A DNA stretch of 64,000 nt from Pseudomonas sp. PDM18 (GTDB lineage Bacteria > Pseudomonadota > Gammaproteobacteria > Pseudomonadales > Pseudomonadaceae). Shown in pieces: positions 26,649 through 35,293 of this stretch. The stretch covers positions 1 to 64,000 of the forward strand of contig NZ_JACVBX010000017.1 of NCBI RefSeq assembly GCF_014852585.1, in the 5' to 3' direction. A program made the translations under genes and the position numbers. The notes beneath the pieces were generated by a model. The model was not told the DNA's origin. It did not search any database and saw only the letters and a program-made list of their open reading frames with translations. Positions within the stretch are counted from its first letter, which is position 1. Each line of letters starts with the position of its first letter.

Positions 26649-27614
26649 GTGAATAGCCCAACTTCCTTCTACCAGCGCAGCCTGCGCAACGGCGTGTTCT
26701 TCGCCGTGCTGTCCGCCACCGGTTTCAGTCTCAAGGCGGTCTTCGTGAAGCTCTCCTACGCTGCCGCTCCGGTGGATGCGGTGACGGTGCTGGCCATCCG
26801 CATGGGCTTGGCGCTGCCGCTGTTCCTCTGGCTGATCTGGCTGAGCCGCAGCCCGGAACAAGCTCGCCTGACGCTGGCCGATGGCGTGCGCATCCTGCTG
26901 CTCGGGTTGTTCGGCTACTACCTCTCCAGCCTGTTCGACTTCTATGGCCTGGAGTACATCAGCGCCGGGCTGGAGCGGCTGATTCTGTTCACCTACCCGA
27001 CCCTGGTACTACTCCTGCAGATGGCCGTGAACCGGGAGCGCCCCGACTCCCGCACCCTGGTGGCCATGGGCTTGTGCTACCTGGGGCTGGGCATCGCGCT
27101 GGTGCACGACATCCGCGTGGAAGGAGGCCATGGACAGACCCTGCTGGGCGCACTCTGGGTGTTCGCCAGTGCCGTGACCTATGCCCTCTACTACATGGGC
27201 ACGGCCGCCGTGGTGCGGCGCGTGGGCTCGATGCGACTGGCCGGGCTGGCCGGCGGCGCTTCATCGGTGATGGTGCTGATCCACTACGCGGTGAGCGGCA
27301 ACGTGCAGCAACTGGCGTCACTGCCCGGCGCGGTGTGGGTCCACGGCTCGCTGATGGCACTGATTTCCACCGTGCTGCCGATCTACTGGATGGCGCTGGC
27401 AATCCAGCGTATGGGCGCGACCCACGCAGCCGCGTTCGGCAACCTGGGCCCGGTGTTGACCGTGTTCGCCTCTTGGGCGCTGCTGGGCGAGGCGATCACG
27501 GTCTACCAGATCGCCGGCCTGGCGCTGGTGCTGTTCGGGGTTTCGCGGTTGTCCGGGGCCAAGGCAGCCCCTCAGCCTGCGCCGAGCAGCAGGCTGAGGA
27601 TTGCAAAGCCGTGA
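26649..27614 (+). CDS. DMT-superfamily (EamA) transporter
   Basis: 321 residues with ten predicted membrane helices in two EamA repeats (GVFFAVLSATGFSLKAVFVK first; LGALWVFASAVTYALYYMG starting the second). Such proteins export amino acids or metabolites. Start is a GTG at 26649 within CTCCGTGAAT. Divergently paired with the LysR gene at 25645-26544, its probable regulator. Confidence 0.88.
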   Translation: MNSPTSFYQRSLRNGVFFAVLSATGFSLKAVFVKLSYAAAPVDAVTVLAIRMGLALPLFLWLIWLSRSPEQARLTLADGVRILLLGLFGYYLSSLFDFYGLEYISAGLERLILFTYPTLVLLLQMAVNRERPDSRTLVAMGLCYLGLGIALVHDIRVEGGHGQTLLGALWVFASAVTYALYYMGTAAVVRRVGSMRLAGLAGGASSVMVLIHYAVSGNVQQLASLPGAVWVHGSLMALISTVLPIYWMALAIQRMGATHAAAFGNLGPVLTVFASWALLGEAITVYQIAGLALVLFGVSRLSGAKAAPQPAPSSRLRIAKP

Positions 27615-27674
27615 GCTGACAGCTGCACTCAGGTGTTGCGCCAAGGATCAGCCCGACGGCAAGCGCTTGCGGGT

Positions 27675-28433
27675 TCATACGTACCCGATCCTCATGTTGA
27701 TGGGCCAACTGACCGGATGCGTTACGGCAGCGTCGCCCCAGCGGTTGGCCATGTCGGCGGCGAAGTCATGTAGCAGGTCTTCACGTCCGCCCTCGCAGGC
27801 GCTGCGCACCGCCGACCAGGTGGAGACGTAGCCGAGGAATTCCTCGAGGTTCCACGCCAGGCGAATGGCGATTTCTGGCCCTGGAAATTCGCTGAAAGGG
27901 AAATCGAGGGTGGCGTAGCCGCTGTCCACCAGCTTGCGTTCGGCAGGCCAGAAAGGGCCGATCTCCTTCCAGTAGAACTGCTCGAAACGCTCGCCCAGCG
28001 TGCCTTCCAGGCGCAACACGCCATAGCTGATCAGCGCCAGGATCGCGTTGGGTCCGGCGACTCGCCGCACCTCGGCGTAGAACCTCGGCAGGTCGAACCA
28101 ATGCGCGGCCTGCGCGGCGGTGATCAGGCTGGCGCTGCGGCTGAGCAGCGGGAGTTCTTCGGCCGGGGCGCAGGCATAGTTGACGTTCTCTTGCAGCGCC
28201 GCATGGGCGATCTGATCCGCACTGGGATCGAGGCCGACCACGGAACTGAAGTGCTCCGCCAGTTGCCGTGTCAGCTGGCCGCTTCCGCAACCGACGTCGA
28301 CCGCAAGCGCCCGGTCGGGTGCCATTGAAGCCAGGTAGGCGGCCAGCTCCGCCGGGTACTCGGGACGGAAACGTGCATAGGCCTGCCCGCCCTGGTCGAA
28401 CCAGTTGCGCAGGTCGGCGGACGGGGAATTCAT
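27675..28433 (-). CDS. SAM-dependent class I methyltransferase
   Basis: 252 residues from the ATG at 28433 (MNSPSAD), which follows CAGGAGACGCC; further upstream the frame is open but not protein-like. SAM-binding motif I DVGCGSGQLTRQLAEHFSSV is at about 45-64, the acidic loop VGLDPSADQI next, and motif AAQAAHWFDLPRFYAEVRRV near 110-129. This matches the small-molecule methyltransferases of the Methyltransf_11/25 type (for example trans-aconitate methyltransferase-like). Substrate unknown. 118 bp downstream of an SDR gene on the same strand. Confidence 0.87.
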   Translation of the reverse strand: MNSPSADLRNWFDQGGQAYARFRPEYPAELAAYLASMAPDRALAVDVGCGSGQLTRQLAEHFSSVVGLDPSADQIAHAALQENVNYACAPAEELPLLSRSASLITAAQAAHWFDLPRFYAEVRRVAGPNAILALISYGVLRLEGTLGERFEQFYWKEIGPFWPAERKLVDSGYATLDFPFSEFPGPEIAIRLAWNLEEFLGYVSTWSAVRSACEGGREDLLHDFAADMANRWGDAAVTHPVSWPINMRIGYV

Positions 28434-28551
28434 GATTGGCGTCTCCTGTCCTGACGGTTGTGTGACATGAATGTACTGGGCAAACCTGCGTTCAGACCAG
28501 AGCCACCCCGACCGATGCAGGGCTTGCGCCCTGCCCGACCACATTACGCGG

Positions 28552-29301
28552 TCAGACCTGAGCCATGCCGCCGTCGACGAAGAGTTCGATGCCGTTGATG
28601 AAGCTGGCCGACTCCGAGGCCAGGAAAGCCACCGCCTTGCCGATCTCCCGCGGCTCGCCCAGGCGGCCCAGCGGCACTTGGCTGGCCAGCGCGTCGAACA
28701 GGCCCTGGCGCGCCTCATCAGGCACCAGGCCACCGAGGCCGGGCGTGCGCACCGGGCCGGGGCTGACGACGTTGACGCGGATGCCACGGTCCTTGAGATC
28801 CAGCGCCCAGGAGCGGGCGAAGTTGCGCACGGCGGCCTTGCTCGCGCTGTAGACGCTGAAGTTGGCGGTGCCCTGGATCGAGGTGGTGGACGAGGTGAGG
28901 ATTACCGACGCGCCGTCGGTCAGCAGCGGCAGCGCCTTCTGCACGGTGAACAGCACGCCGCGCACGTTGGTGCCGAAGATGCGGTCGAAGTGCTCCTCGG
29001 TGATCGCGCCCAGCGGCAGCATGTCACCGCCGCCGGCATTGGCGAAGAGGATGTCCAGGCGGCCGGCGGTTTTCGCGATCTGCGCGTACACCGCATCGAG
29101 GTCGGCGAGCACCGAAGCGTCGGCGCGGATCGCCGTGGCGGCCGGGCCGATGGCTTGCACGGCAGCGTCCAGTTCAGCCTGGCGGCGGCCGGTGATGAAT
29201 ACCCGGGCGCCTTGCGCGGCGAGTTCCTGTGCGGCGCCGAGGCCAATGCCGGTGCTGCCGCCAGTGACCAGTGCAACTTTACCAGTGAGGGACTTGTTCA
29301 T
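28552..29301 (-). CDS. Short-chain dehydrogenase/reductase (SDR)
   Basis: 249 residues. Cofactor loop TGGSTGIG at about 13-20, NAGG near 90-93, catalytic Ser in LTSSTTS, and YSASK with Tyr/Lys near 154-158, followed by [10 protein letters not shown]. The Arg after the first beta-alpha unit (TGRRQ) favours NADPH. It should reduce a carbonyl or oxidise an alcohol in the cytosol. Start ATG 29301 preceded by GGAGCTCATC. Divergent from a LysR gene; the region between carries an inverted repeat. Confidence 0.9.
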   Translation of the reverse strand: MNKSLTGKVALVTGGSTGIGLGAAQELAAQGARVFITGRRQAELDAAVQAIGPAATAIRADASVLADLDAVYAQIAKTAGRLDILFANAGGGDMLPLGAITEEHFDRIFGTNVRGVLFTVQKALPLLTDGASVILTSSTTSIQGTANFSVYSASKAAVRNFARSWALDLKDRGIRVNVVSPGPVRTPGLGGLVPDEARQGLFDALASQVPLGRLGEPREIGKAVAFLASESASFINGIELFVDGGMAQV

Positions 29302-29430
29302 GATGAGCTCCTGAGATTTCCGGGTCGAGGGTTCTGCCTCAAAGCCTGCGTCTGACGCGGCTTTGCGGTAAGGCATGGCGTTACTCTAGGGCTCGGTGAT
29401 TGATGGAAAAAGCACATACAATGGAATGAC

Positions 29431-29448
29431 TATCCACAGCCATGGATA
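29431..29448. promoter_or_regulatory. Inverted repeat, candidate LysR operator
   Basis: TATCCACAGCCATGGATA: perfect 6-bp arms TATCCA/TGGATA separated by 6 bp, lying 27 bp before the LysR ATG in the SDR-LysR divergent region. LysR proteins commonly bind such interrupted dyads at shared promoters. Confidence 0.45.
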
Positions 29449-29474
29449 ATCAGACGATCCTCGGAGGAATACCC

Positions 29475-30380
29475 ATGGATCAGCTCCAAGCCATCCGCGC
29501 CTTCGCCCGCGTGGTGGAGGCCGGCAACTTCACCCGCGCCGCCGACTCACTGGACATGCCCAACGCCACCCTGAGCAAGCTGGTGCAGGAGCTGGAGGCG
29601 CACCTGGGCGTGCGCCTGCTGCAGCGCACCACGCGGCGCGTCACGGTGACGCCGGAAGGCCAGGACTACTACGCCAAGGCCACCCGCGTGCTGCGCGACC
29701 TGGAGGACATCGACTCGACCTTCAACGTCGCCCGCAGCAGGCCACGCGGCCACCTGCGCATCGACGTCGGCGGCTCCACTGCGCGGGATGTGCTCTTGCC
29801 GCTGCTGCCGGACTTTCTCGCGCGCTATCCGGACATCCGCATCGACCTGGGCGTGTCCGACCGCTCGGTGGACCTGATCAGTGACAACGTCGATTGCGTG
29901 ATCCGCGGCGGCGCGCTGGACGCCTCTTCGCTGGTGGCGCGCGGCATCGGCCACGCGACCATGATCACTTGCGCCTCACCCGAATACCTGCGCCACAACG
30001 GCGTCCCCGCCTACCCGGAGGAACTGCGCAACGGCCATCGGCTGGTCAGCTACCTGTCGCCGCAGAACGGCCGGGCGGTGCCCTTCCGCTTCGAGCGCGA
30101 CGGCGAACGCAGCGAACTGAAGCTCGAGCACCGCATCGGCGTCAACGAGAGCAACGCGCACCTGGCCGCCTGCGTGGCCGGCCTGGGCATCATCCAGACC
30201 TTCACCTACGCCGCTGGCGCCGCCCTGCGCGACGGTACGCTGGTGGAAATCCTCGCGGACTGGCGCCCGGCGCCCTACCCCTTCCACGCCGTCTACCCGC
30301 ACAACCGCTACGTCACGCACCGCTTGCGGGTATTCATCGACTGGCTGGTGGAGTGCTTCCCGGCGAAGGTCGCCGGCTGA
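29475..30380 (+). CDS. LysR-family transcriptional regulator
   Basis: 301 residues from ATG 29475, preceded by GGAGGAATACCC. Winged helix 1-60 (FTRAADSLDMPNATLSKLVQ) and the CrgA/DmlR-like effector domain (GHLRIDVGGSTARDVLLPLL). Divergent from the SDR gene, which is the likely target. This subgroup often represses or activates a single neighbouring redox enzyme. Convergent with the DyP peroxidase gene, 4 bp apart. Confidence 0.9.
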   Translation: MDQLQAIRAFARVVEAGNFTRAADSLDMPNATLSKLVQELEAHLGVRLLQRTTRRVTVTPEGQDYYAKATRVLRDLEDIDSTFNVARSRPRGHLRIDVGGSTARDVLLPLLPDFLARYPDIRIDLGVSDRSVDLISDNVDCVIRGGALDASSLVARGIGHATMITCASPEYLRHNGVPAYPEELRNGHRLVSYLSPQNGRAVPFRFERDGERSELKLEHRIGVNESNAHLAACVAGLGIIQTFTYAAGAALRDGTLVEILADWRPAPYPFHAVYPHNRYVTHRLRVFIDWLVECFPAKVAG

Positions 30381-30384
30381 TTCC

Positions 30385-31338
30385 TCAGGGCTGTCTGTCA
30401 GCCAGCGACTCGAGCAGCTCGGCCGAAGGCACGAAGAACAGGCTGCCGGTCACCGCCCGGCTGTAGTCCAGCAGGCGGTCGTAATTGCCGGCAGGGCGGC
30501 CGACGAACATGTTCTCCAGCATCTCCTCCACCGGCGCCGGCGAGCGCGCGTAGCCGATGAAGTAGGTGCCGAACTCCCCCGCGCCGGGCCGGCCGAAGGG
30601 CATATTGTCGCGCAGTATCTTCACCTCCTGGCCGTCCTTCTCCAGGGTGGTCAGCGAACTGTGCGAACAGCTCGGCTTCACGTCGTCACCCAGTTCGATG
30701 TCGGCCAGCTTGGTGCGGCCGATGATGCGCTCCTGGGCTTCGGTGGAGAGCTGGTTCCAGCCGGTCATGTCATGCAGGTACTTCTGCACCAGCACGTAAC
30801 TGCCGCCGGCAAAGTCCGCGTCCTCGTCGCCGATCAGGGTGAAGTGCGGGACCTCGCGGCCTTCCGGGTTCTCGGTGCCGTCGACGAAGCCGATGATGCT
30901 GCGCATGTCGAAGTAGCGGAAACCCTGAACCTCGTCGACCACCGTGACCGCATCACCCAGGCGCGCCATGAGTTGCGTCGCCAGCTCGAAGCACAGGTCC
31001 ATCTGCTCCGCGCGGATGTGCAGCAGCAGGTCGCCCGGCGTGGACACCACGACCCGCTCGCCGCTGCCGATCTCGCGGAAGGCATGCAGGGATGCCGGGC
31101 GCGGAGCGCCGAACAGCGCATCCCACGCCGCCGAGCCGAAGCCCACCACACACGACAGGTTGCCCGTCGGCACACGCTTGCCGACCGAGCGCACCAGCGC
31201 GGAAACGTCCTCGCATAACGCGCGGACCGGGCTCCAATCCTTACCAGGAGTCAAGGTGGCGACCAGGAAGATCGCGCTGCGAGTGATGGGGCTGTCCACT
31301 GCCTGGGGTGCCGGGGATTCGTTGAGCATGTCGTCCAT
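30385..31338 (-). CDS. DyP-type haem peroxidase
   Basis: 317 residues, of the short B-type length. The distal motif GFVDGTENP places Asp153; the proximal haem ligand is His226 in PSCSHSSL; the distal Arg lies in ILRDNMPFG (Arg243). The spacing is close to that of Rhodococcus DypB. It should use hydrogen peroxide to oxidise dyes, phenolics or Mn(II). There is no Tat signal, so it is cytoplasmic unless packed into an encapsulin, and no encapsulin gene is nearby. Start ATG 31338; an ATG at 31329 is possible. Confidence 0.92.
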   Translation of the reverse strand: MDDMLNESPAPQAVDSPITRSAIFLVATLTPGKDWSPVRALCEDVSALVRSVGKRVPTGNLSCVVGFGSAAWDALFGAPRPASLHAFREIGSGERVVVSTPGDLLLHIRAEQMDLCFELATQLMARLGDAVTVVDEVQGFRYFDMRSIIGFVDGTENPEGREVPHFTLIGDEDADFAGGSYVLVQKYLHDMTGWNQLSTEAQERIIGRTKLADIELGDDVKPSCSHSSLTTLEKDGQEVKILRDNMPFGRPGAGEFGTYFIGYARSPAPVEEMLENMFVGRPAGNYDRLLDYSRAVTGSLFFVPSAELLESLADRQP

Positions 31339-31433
31339 TCGCCGCCATTGAGGTTGGGGGATGAGATTAGCAAAGCAGCTCGTCTTCGAGCATGACGAAG
31401 TCCGGGGAAATTGATCACGGACGGTGACTGCTA

Positions 31434-32321
31434 CTACGAGGCCTTCGGCTTGATCGAATACAACCCCGCCAGCAGGATCAGCAACGCGCCGACGACGGTC
31501 CAGAGGGTCGGCGTCTCACCGAAGACGATGAGGCCGATCAGCGTGGCGAAGGCCAGCAGCGAGTAGTTGAACGGCTGCAGCGTCGAGGCCTGGGCGTACT
31601 TCAGCGCCTGGATCAGCAGCAGCTGGGCGATCACCCCAGAGACGGCGACGATCGACATCAGCAGCGCCTCGTGGGGCGTCGGCGTGACCCAGGCAGGAAG
31701 CCCGGTGGAGGTAGACGCCACGGCGCCGACCACGGCCATGTACAGCGTGGTGGTGGCGAAGGAATCTGTCTGGCTGATGCGCCGCGAGAGGATGTTGAAG
31801 AAGGCGAAGGTCAGCGCCGCCGCCAACGGGATCAGCGCCGCGGGCTCGAACACGCCCATGCCGGGGCGCAGGATCAGCAGCGTACCGCCAAACCCCACCG
31901 CCGCCGCCAACCATTGCCGACCGACCATCCGCTCACCGAGGAACAGCCGCGCCAGGCCCAGCGTCATCAGCGGGAACACCGCGTAGAGCGCGTGGGTCTC
32001 GGCCAGTCCGAGATAGCGCAGGGCCAGGCCGAAGATGGCGATCTCGCCTACGCCCAGCAATGCGCGGACCACCTGCTGCCTGGGACTGGCGCTGCGGCTG
32101 GCCGCGCGCACGCCGCCCTGGGAGCGACAGACGATGAGCGCGAACAGCACGAACACCCAGTAGCGCACCATCACCAGTTCGGCCACCGGCAAGTGGCGGA
32201 CCAGCACCTTGGTGATGCCATCCTGGCAGGCGAAGATGAGCATCGACAGCAGGCACAGGGCGATGCCGAGGCGCGAGTGGCTGGCGACGGCCAGCGCGGT
32301 GGCCGTGGTCTTGCTGGTCAT
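31434..32321 (-). CDS. DMT-superfamily (EamA) transporter
   Basis: 295 residues with ten membrane helices in two EamA halves (IALCLLSMLIFACQDGITKV; LIPLAAALTFAFFNILSRR). The ATG at 32321 (MTSKTTA) is chosen because the preceding in-frame sequence is Arg-rich and not protein-like, but the ribosome site is poor. Exporter of unknown metabolite. Divergent from the tandem LysR pair at 32512, the likely regulators. Confidence 0.87.
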   Translation of the reverse strand: MTSKTTATALAVASHSRLGIALCLLSMLIFACQDGITKVLVRHLPVAELVMVRYWVFVLFALIVCRSQGGVRAASRSASPRQQVVRALLGVGEIAIFGLALRYLGLAETHALYAVFPLMTLGLARLFLGERMVGRQWLAAAVGFGGTLLILRPGMGVFEPAALIPLAAALTFAFFNILSRRISQTDSFATTTLYMAVVGAVASTSTGLPAWVTPTPHEALLMSIVAVSGVIAQLLLIQALKYAQASTLQPFNYSLLAFATLIGLIVFGETPTLWTVVGALLILLAGLYSIKPKAS

Positions 32322-32511
32322 GGAGGAATGCTCGCGGGCAGTGGCGCCTCGCTGCGGGCGCCTCCCGCGCTTGTGCCGGAGTGTCCGGGGCGCGGTCAAG
32401 CCAGGCGACGCTGGCAAGCACGCCGATGTCGCCCGCAAGCTGCCGGTACTTCAATCCGGCGCGGCTTCCCTCTACAGTCTGGCGACCCGCTCAAGGCGAC
32501 AACGGTGATCC

Positions 32512-33423
32512 ATGGACAGGTTTCAGGAAATGACAGTGCTGCTGGCCGTGGCCGAAGCCGGCAGCTTTGCCGCTGGCGCGAAGCAGGTGGGCCTGTCGCC
32601 ACCCAGCGTGACACGCGCCATCGCTGCGCTGGAGCAACGCCTGGGCACCCTGCTGCTGGCCCGCAGCACCCGCAGCGTGCGCCTGACCGAAGCCGGCCAG
32701 CGCTACGTCGAAGACTGCCGGCGCATTCTCCAGGAGCTGGAAGAAGCCGAGGAGCTGGCCTCCGGCAGCGCCCTGCGCCCGCGCGGCAATCTGACAGTGA
32801 CTGCCCCGGTGCTGTTCGGCGAGCTGTACCTGATCCCGCTGATCGCCAGCTACCTGGACGCCCACGCCGAGGTGACGGTCAACGCACTGCTGCTGGATCG
32901 CATCGTGAACATGCTCGACGAGGGCGTCGACGTCGCCCTGCGCATCGGCCAATTGCCCGAAGGCAGCCTGACCGCGTTGAAGGTCGGCGAAATCCGCCCG
33001 GTGGTCTGCGCCTCGCCCGCCTTCCTCGACCGCCACGAACGACCGCAACATCCCAACGACCTGCTGGGCGCGCCGGTGGTGATGGCGACCACCAGCGTGC
33101 TGCTGACCGACTGGCAGTTCCTCACCGCGGACGGTCCGCTGACCCTGCGCCCGCCCTCGCGCTTCGCGGTCAGCTCGAACAACGCGGCGATCCACGCGGC
33201 GCGGCTGGGCTGGGGCTTTACCCGCGTGCTGTCGTATCAGGCGGCCGAGGCCGTGGCCCGCGGCGAGCTGGAAATCGTCCTCGCCGATTTCTCAACGGCG
33301 CCGCTGCCGATCCACCTGCTCTACCAGGACAGTGCAAGGTTGCCGGCGAAGGTGCGCAGCTTCGTCGCCCATTGCGCGGAGCGCCTGCGCGCCGACCCGG
33401 CCCTGCAAGCCGCACAGCCGTGA
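32512..33423 (+). CDS. LysR-family transcriptional regulator (first of tandem pair)
   Basis: 303 residues. Winged helix 1-60 (FAAGAKQVGLSPPSVTRAIA), effector domain beginning RGNLTVTAPVLFGELYL, of the CrgA/DmlR-like type. Its TGA overlaps the GTG start of a second LysR gene. Divergent from the EamA exporter gene (190 bp between). Confidence 0.9.
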   Translation: MDRFQEMTVLLAVAEAGSFAAGAKQVGLSPPSVTRAIAALEQRLGTLLLARSTRSVRLTEAGQRYVEDCRRILQELEEAEELASGSALRPRGNLTVTAPVLFGELYLIPLIASYLDAHAEVTVNALLLDRIVNMLDEGVDVALRIGQLPEGSLTALKVGEIRPVVCASPAFLDRHERPQHPNDLLGAPVVMATTSVLLTDWQFLTADGPLTLRPPSRFAVSSNNAAIHAARLGWGFTRVLSYQAAEAVARGELEIVLADFSTAPLPIHLLYQDSARLPAKVRSFVAHCAERLRADPALQAAQP

Positions 33424-34322
33424 GCCGCTACCGGGAGATGCAGGCGTTCGACGCCGTGGCGAGCTGCGGCAGCCTTGCCGCGGGCGCGCGCGAGCTGCGG
33501 CTGTCCACCGCGACGGTGATGCGCCTGGTCGCCGCGCTGGAATCGCGCCTGCAGTGCCAGCTGCTGGAACGCGGCCCGCGCGGCATCTCCTTGAGCGCCA
33601 GCGGCGAAGCCTTCGCCGCCAGCTGCCGGCAGATTCTCCAGGGCATCGACGAGGCGGAAGGCTCGCTCGACGGCCTGCAGGCGCATCCGGCCGGGCAACT
33701 GGACATCACGCTGCCGCTGCTGATGGCCGACCGCATCTTCGCGCCCATCGCCCTGGACTACCTGGCGGCCTTCCCCGACGTGCACCTGCGCAGCCGCCAC
33801 CGGGAGGACCTGCCGCGCCTGCTGGAAGACGGCATCGACGTGGCGCTGGTGATAGGCACACTGCCCGACTCCTCCGGTTTCGCCCTGACGGTGGGCACGG
33901 TGCGGCCGGTGATCTGCGCATCGCCCGACTATCTCGCCCGGTACGGCGTGCCGCAGGCGCCGGAAGACCTCAAGGCGCATTGCATCATCGTTTCCGGCAG
34001 CCAGGGCGCAGTCAGCGAATGGCGCTTCCGCCATCAGGACGCAGCGCGTTCGGTGCGCCTGTCCCCGCGCCTGTCCTGCAGCACCACTCATGCGGCGATC
34101 CGCGCTGCCAGCCTGGGCCTCGGGCTGACCCGCTGCATGAGCCACGAGGCGCACGCCGAGCTGAGCAGCGGACGTCTGCAGGTGGTATTGCAGGACTACG
34201 CCGCGCCGGGGCTGCCGGTGCAACTGATCTACCGCGAAGGCCGCCGCGCGGCGGCGCGGGTACGCACCTTCCTCGATTTCGTGGTGCCGCGCTTGCGGGC
34301 GCATCCGGCGTTGCGCGGTTAA
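33420..34322 (+). CDS. LysR-family transcriptional regulator (second of tandem pair)
   Basis: 300 residues from a GTG at 33420 that overlaps the previous stop (GTGA), so the two are translationally coupled; an ATG six codons later would also serve. It closely parallels its neighbour: LAAGARELRLSTATVMRLVA in the winged helix and GQLDITLPLLMADRIFAPIA at the start of the effector domain. This points to tandem duplication and divergence. Confidence 0.88.
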   Translation: MSRYREMQAFDAVASCGSLAAGARELRLSTATVMRLVAALESRLQCQLLERGPRGISLSASGEAFAASCRQILQGIDEAEGSLDGLQAHPAGQLDITLPLLMADRIFAPIALDYLAAFPDVHLRSRHREDLPRLLEDGIDVALVIGTLPDSSGFALTVGTVRPVICASPDYLARYGVPQAPEDLKAHCIIVSGSQGAVSEWRFRHQDAARSVRLSPRLSCSTTHAAIRAASLGLGLTRCMSHEAHAELSSGRLQVVLQDYAAPGLPVQLIYREGRRAAARVRTFLDFVVPRLRAHPALRG

Positions 34323-34340
34323 TTCGCGGCGTTCTGCGCG

Positions 34341-34424
34341 GTTCGCGAGCACGGGCTAGGTGCCCCCCTCGCTCCAACAGGCTTGCTCCGCTGTTTCCCT
34401 GCAGGAGCGAGCTTGCTCGCGAAC
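34341..34424. repeat. Pseudomonas-type dispersed palindromic repeat (two facing copies)
   Basis: Copy A, 34341-34378, begins GTTCGCGAGCACGGGCTAGG and ends CTCGCTCCAAC. Copy B, 34401-34424, is inverted: GCAGGAGCGAGC then TTGCTCGCGAAC. Together they form a long imperfect palindrome after the tandem LysR genes. The GTTCGCGAGC...GCTCCTAC form is common between pseudomonad genes. A third copy lies at 37602-37639. Confidence 0.7.
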
Positions 34425-34614
34425 CGCACGGCACCACTGGCAGCAAATGCCCCGCTCCAACTCGCCGCTCCATTCTTCCGCATTCTGAAACGCTGGATTG
34501 CCCGCCCTGGCGATTCTGCGCGCCGGCCATCGGGCGCAGCATTCACCCATCAGCCCGAGCGAGCCCCCCTATCGACTCGCGCTGCGTACCCACTCAAGCC
34601 AAGGAGTCACCGTC

Positions 34615-35238
34615 ATGTCCCACACCATCAAACTCTTCCGCCATCCGCTGTCCGGCCACGCTCACCGTGTCGAGCTGATGCTCTCGCTGCTGCAACTGCC
34701 CGCCGAGCTGATCTCCGTGGACCTCGCCAAGGGCGCGCACAAGCACCCGGACTTCGTCGCCCTGAACCCCTTCGGCCAGGTGCCGGTGATCGACGATGAA
34801 GGCGTCATCGTCGCCGACTCCAACGCCATCCTGGTCTACCTGGCGAAGAAGTACGGCAATGGCCGCTGGCTGCCGGAAGACCCGGTTGGCGCTGCCCGCG
34901 TGCAGCGCTGGCTGTCGGTGGCCGCCGGGCAGGTCGCCTTCGGTCCCGCCGCCGCCCGGCTGGTCACGGTGTTCGGCGCCGCCTTCAACCCCGAGGAAGT
35001 GATCACCCGCGCCCACACGCTGTTCCAGGTGATGGAACGCGAACTGGCCAAGACGCCCTTCCTCGCCGGCAGCGAGGCGACCATCGCCGATGTGTCGAAC
35101 TACTCCTACATTTCCCATGCGCCGGAGGGCAACGTCTCCCTGCAGGACTACCCCAACCTGCTCGCCTGGCTGGCCCGCGTGGAAGCCCTGCCGCACTTCG
35201 TGCCGATGCAGCGCACCGCCATCGGCCTGCAAGCCTGA
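34615..35238 (+). CDS. Glutathione S-transferase
   Basis: 207 residues. N-terminal thioredoxin-like domain with [11 protein letters not shown] (Ser13 as the likely activating residue), the cis-Pro motif [11 protein letters not shown] (about 50-60) and DSNAI for the glutathione gamma-glutamyl contact. C-terminal helical domain to 207, with [18 protein letters not shown]. The ATG follows AAGGAGTCACCGTC. Fifty-five bp before the flavodoxin-reductase fusion on the same strand, so the two probably form an electrophile/redox-stress operon. Confidence 0.92.
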   Translation: MSHTIKLFRHPLSGHAHRVELMLSLLQLPAELISVDLAKGAHKHPDFVALNPFGQVPVIDDEGVIVADSNAILVYLAKKYGNGRWLPEDPVGAARVQRWLSVAAGQVAFGPAAARLVTVFGAAFNPEEVITRAHTLFQVMERELAKTPFLAGSEATIADVSNYSYISHAPEGNVSLQDYPNLLAWLARVEALPHFVPMQRTAIGLQA

Positions 35239-35293
35239 TGCAACCCTCGCTGCCGGGGTAACCCGGCAGCCCCTTCGTCGCGAGGTGCCCGTC

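Noticed and set aside
31671-33419. Long 5' extension of the second tandem LysR gene
   Set aside because: It is a stretch of the same frame lying antisense to the exporter gene and across the first LysR gene; the family N-terminus begins at 33420.
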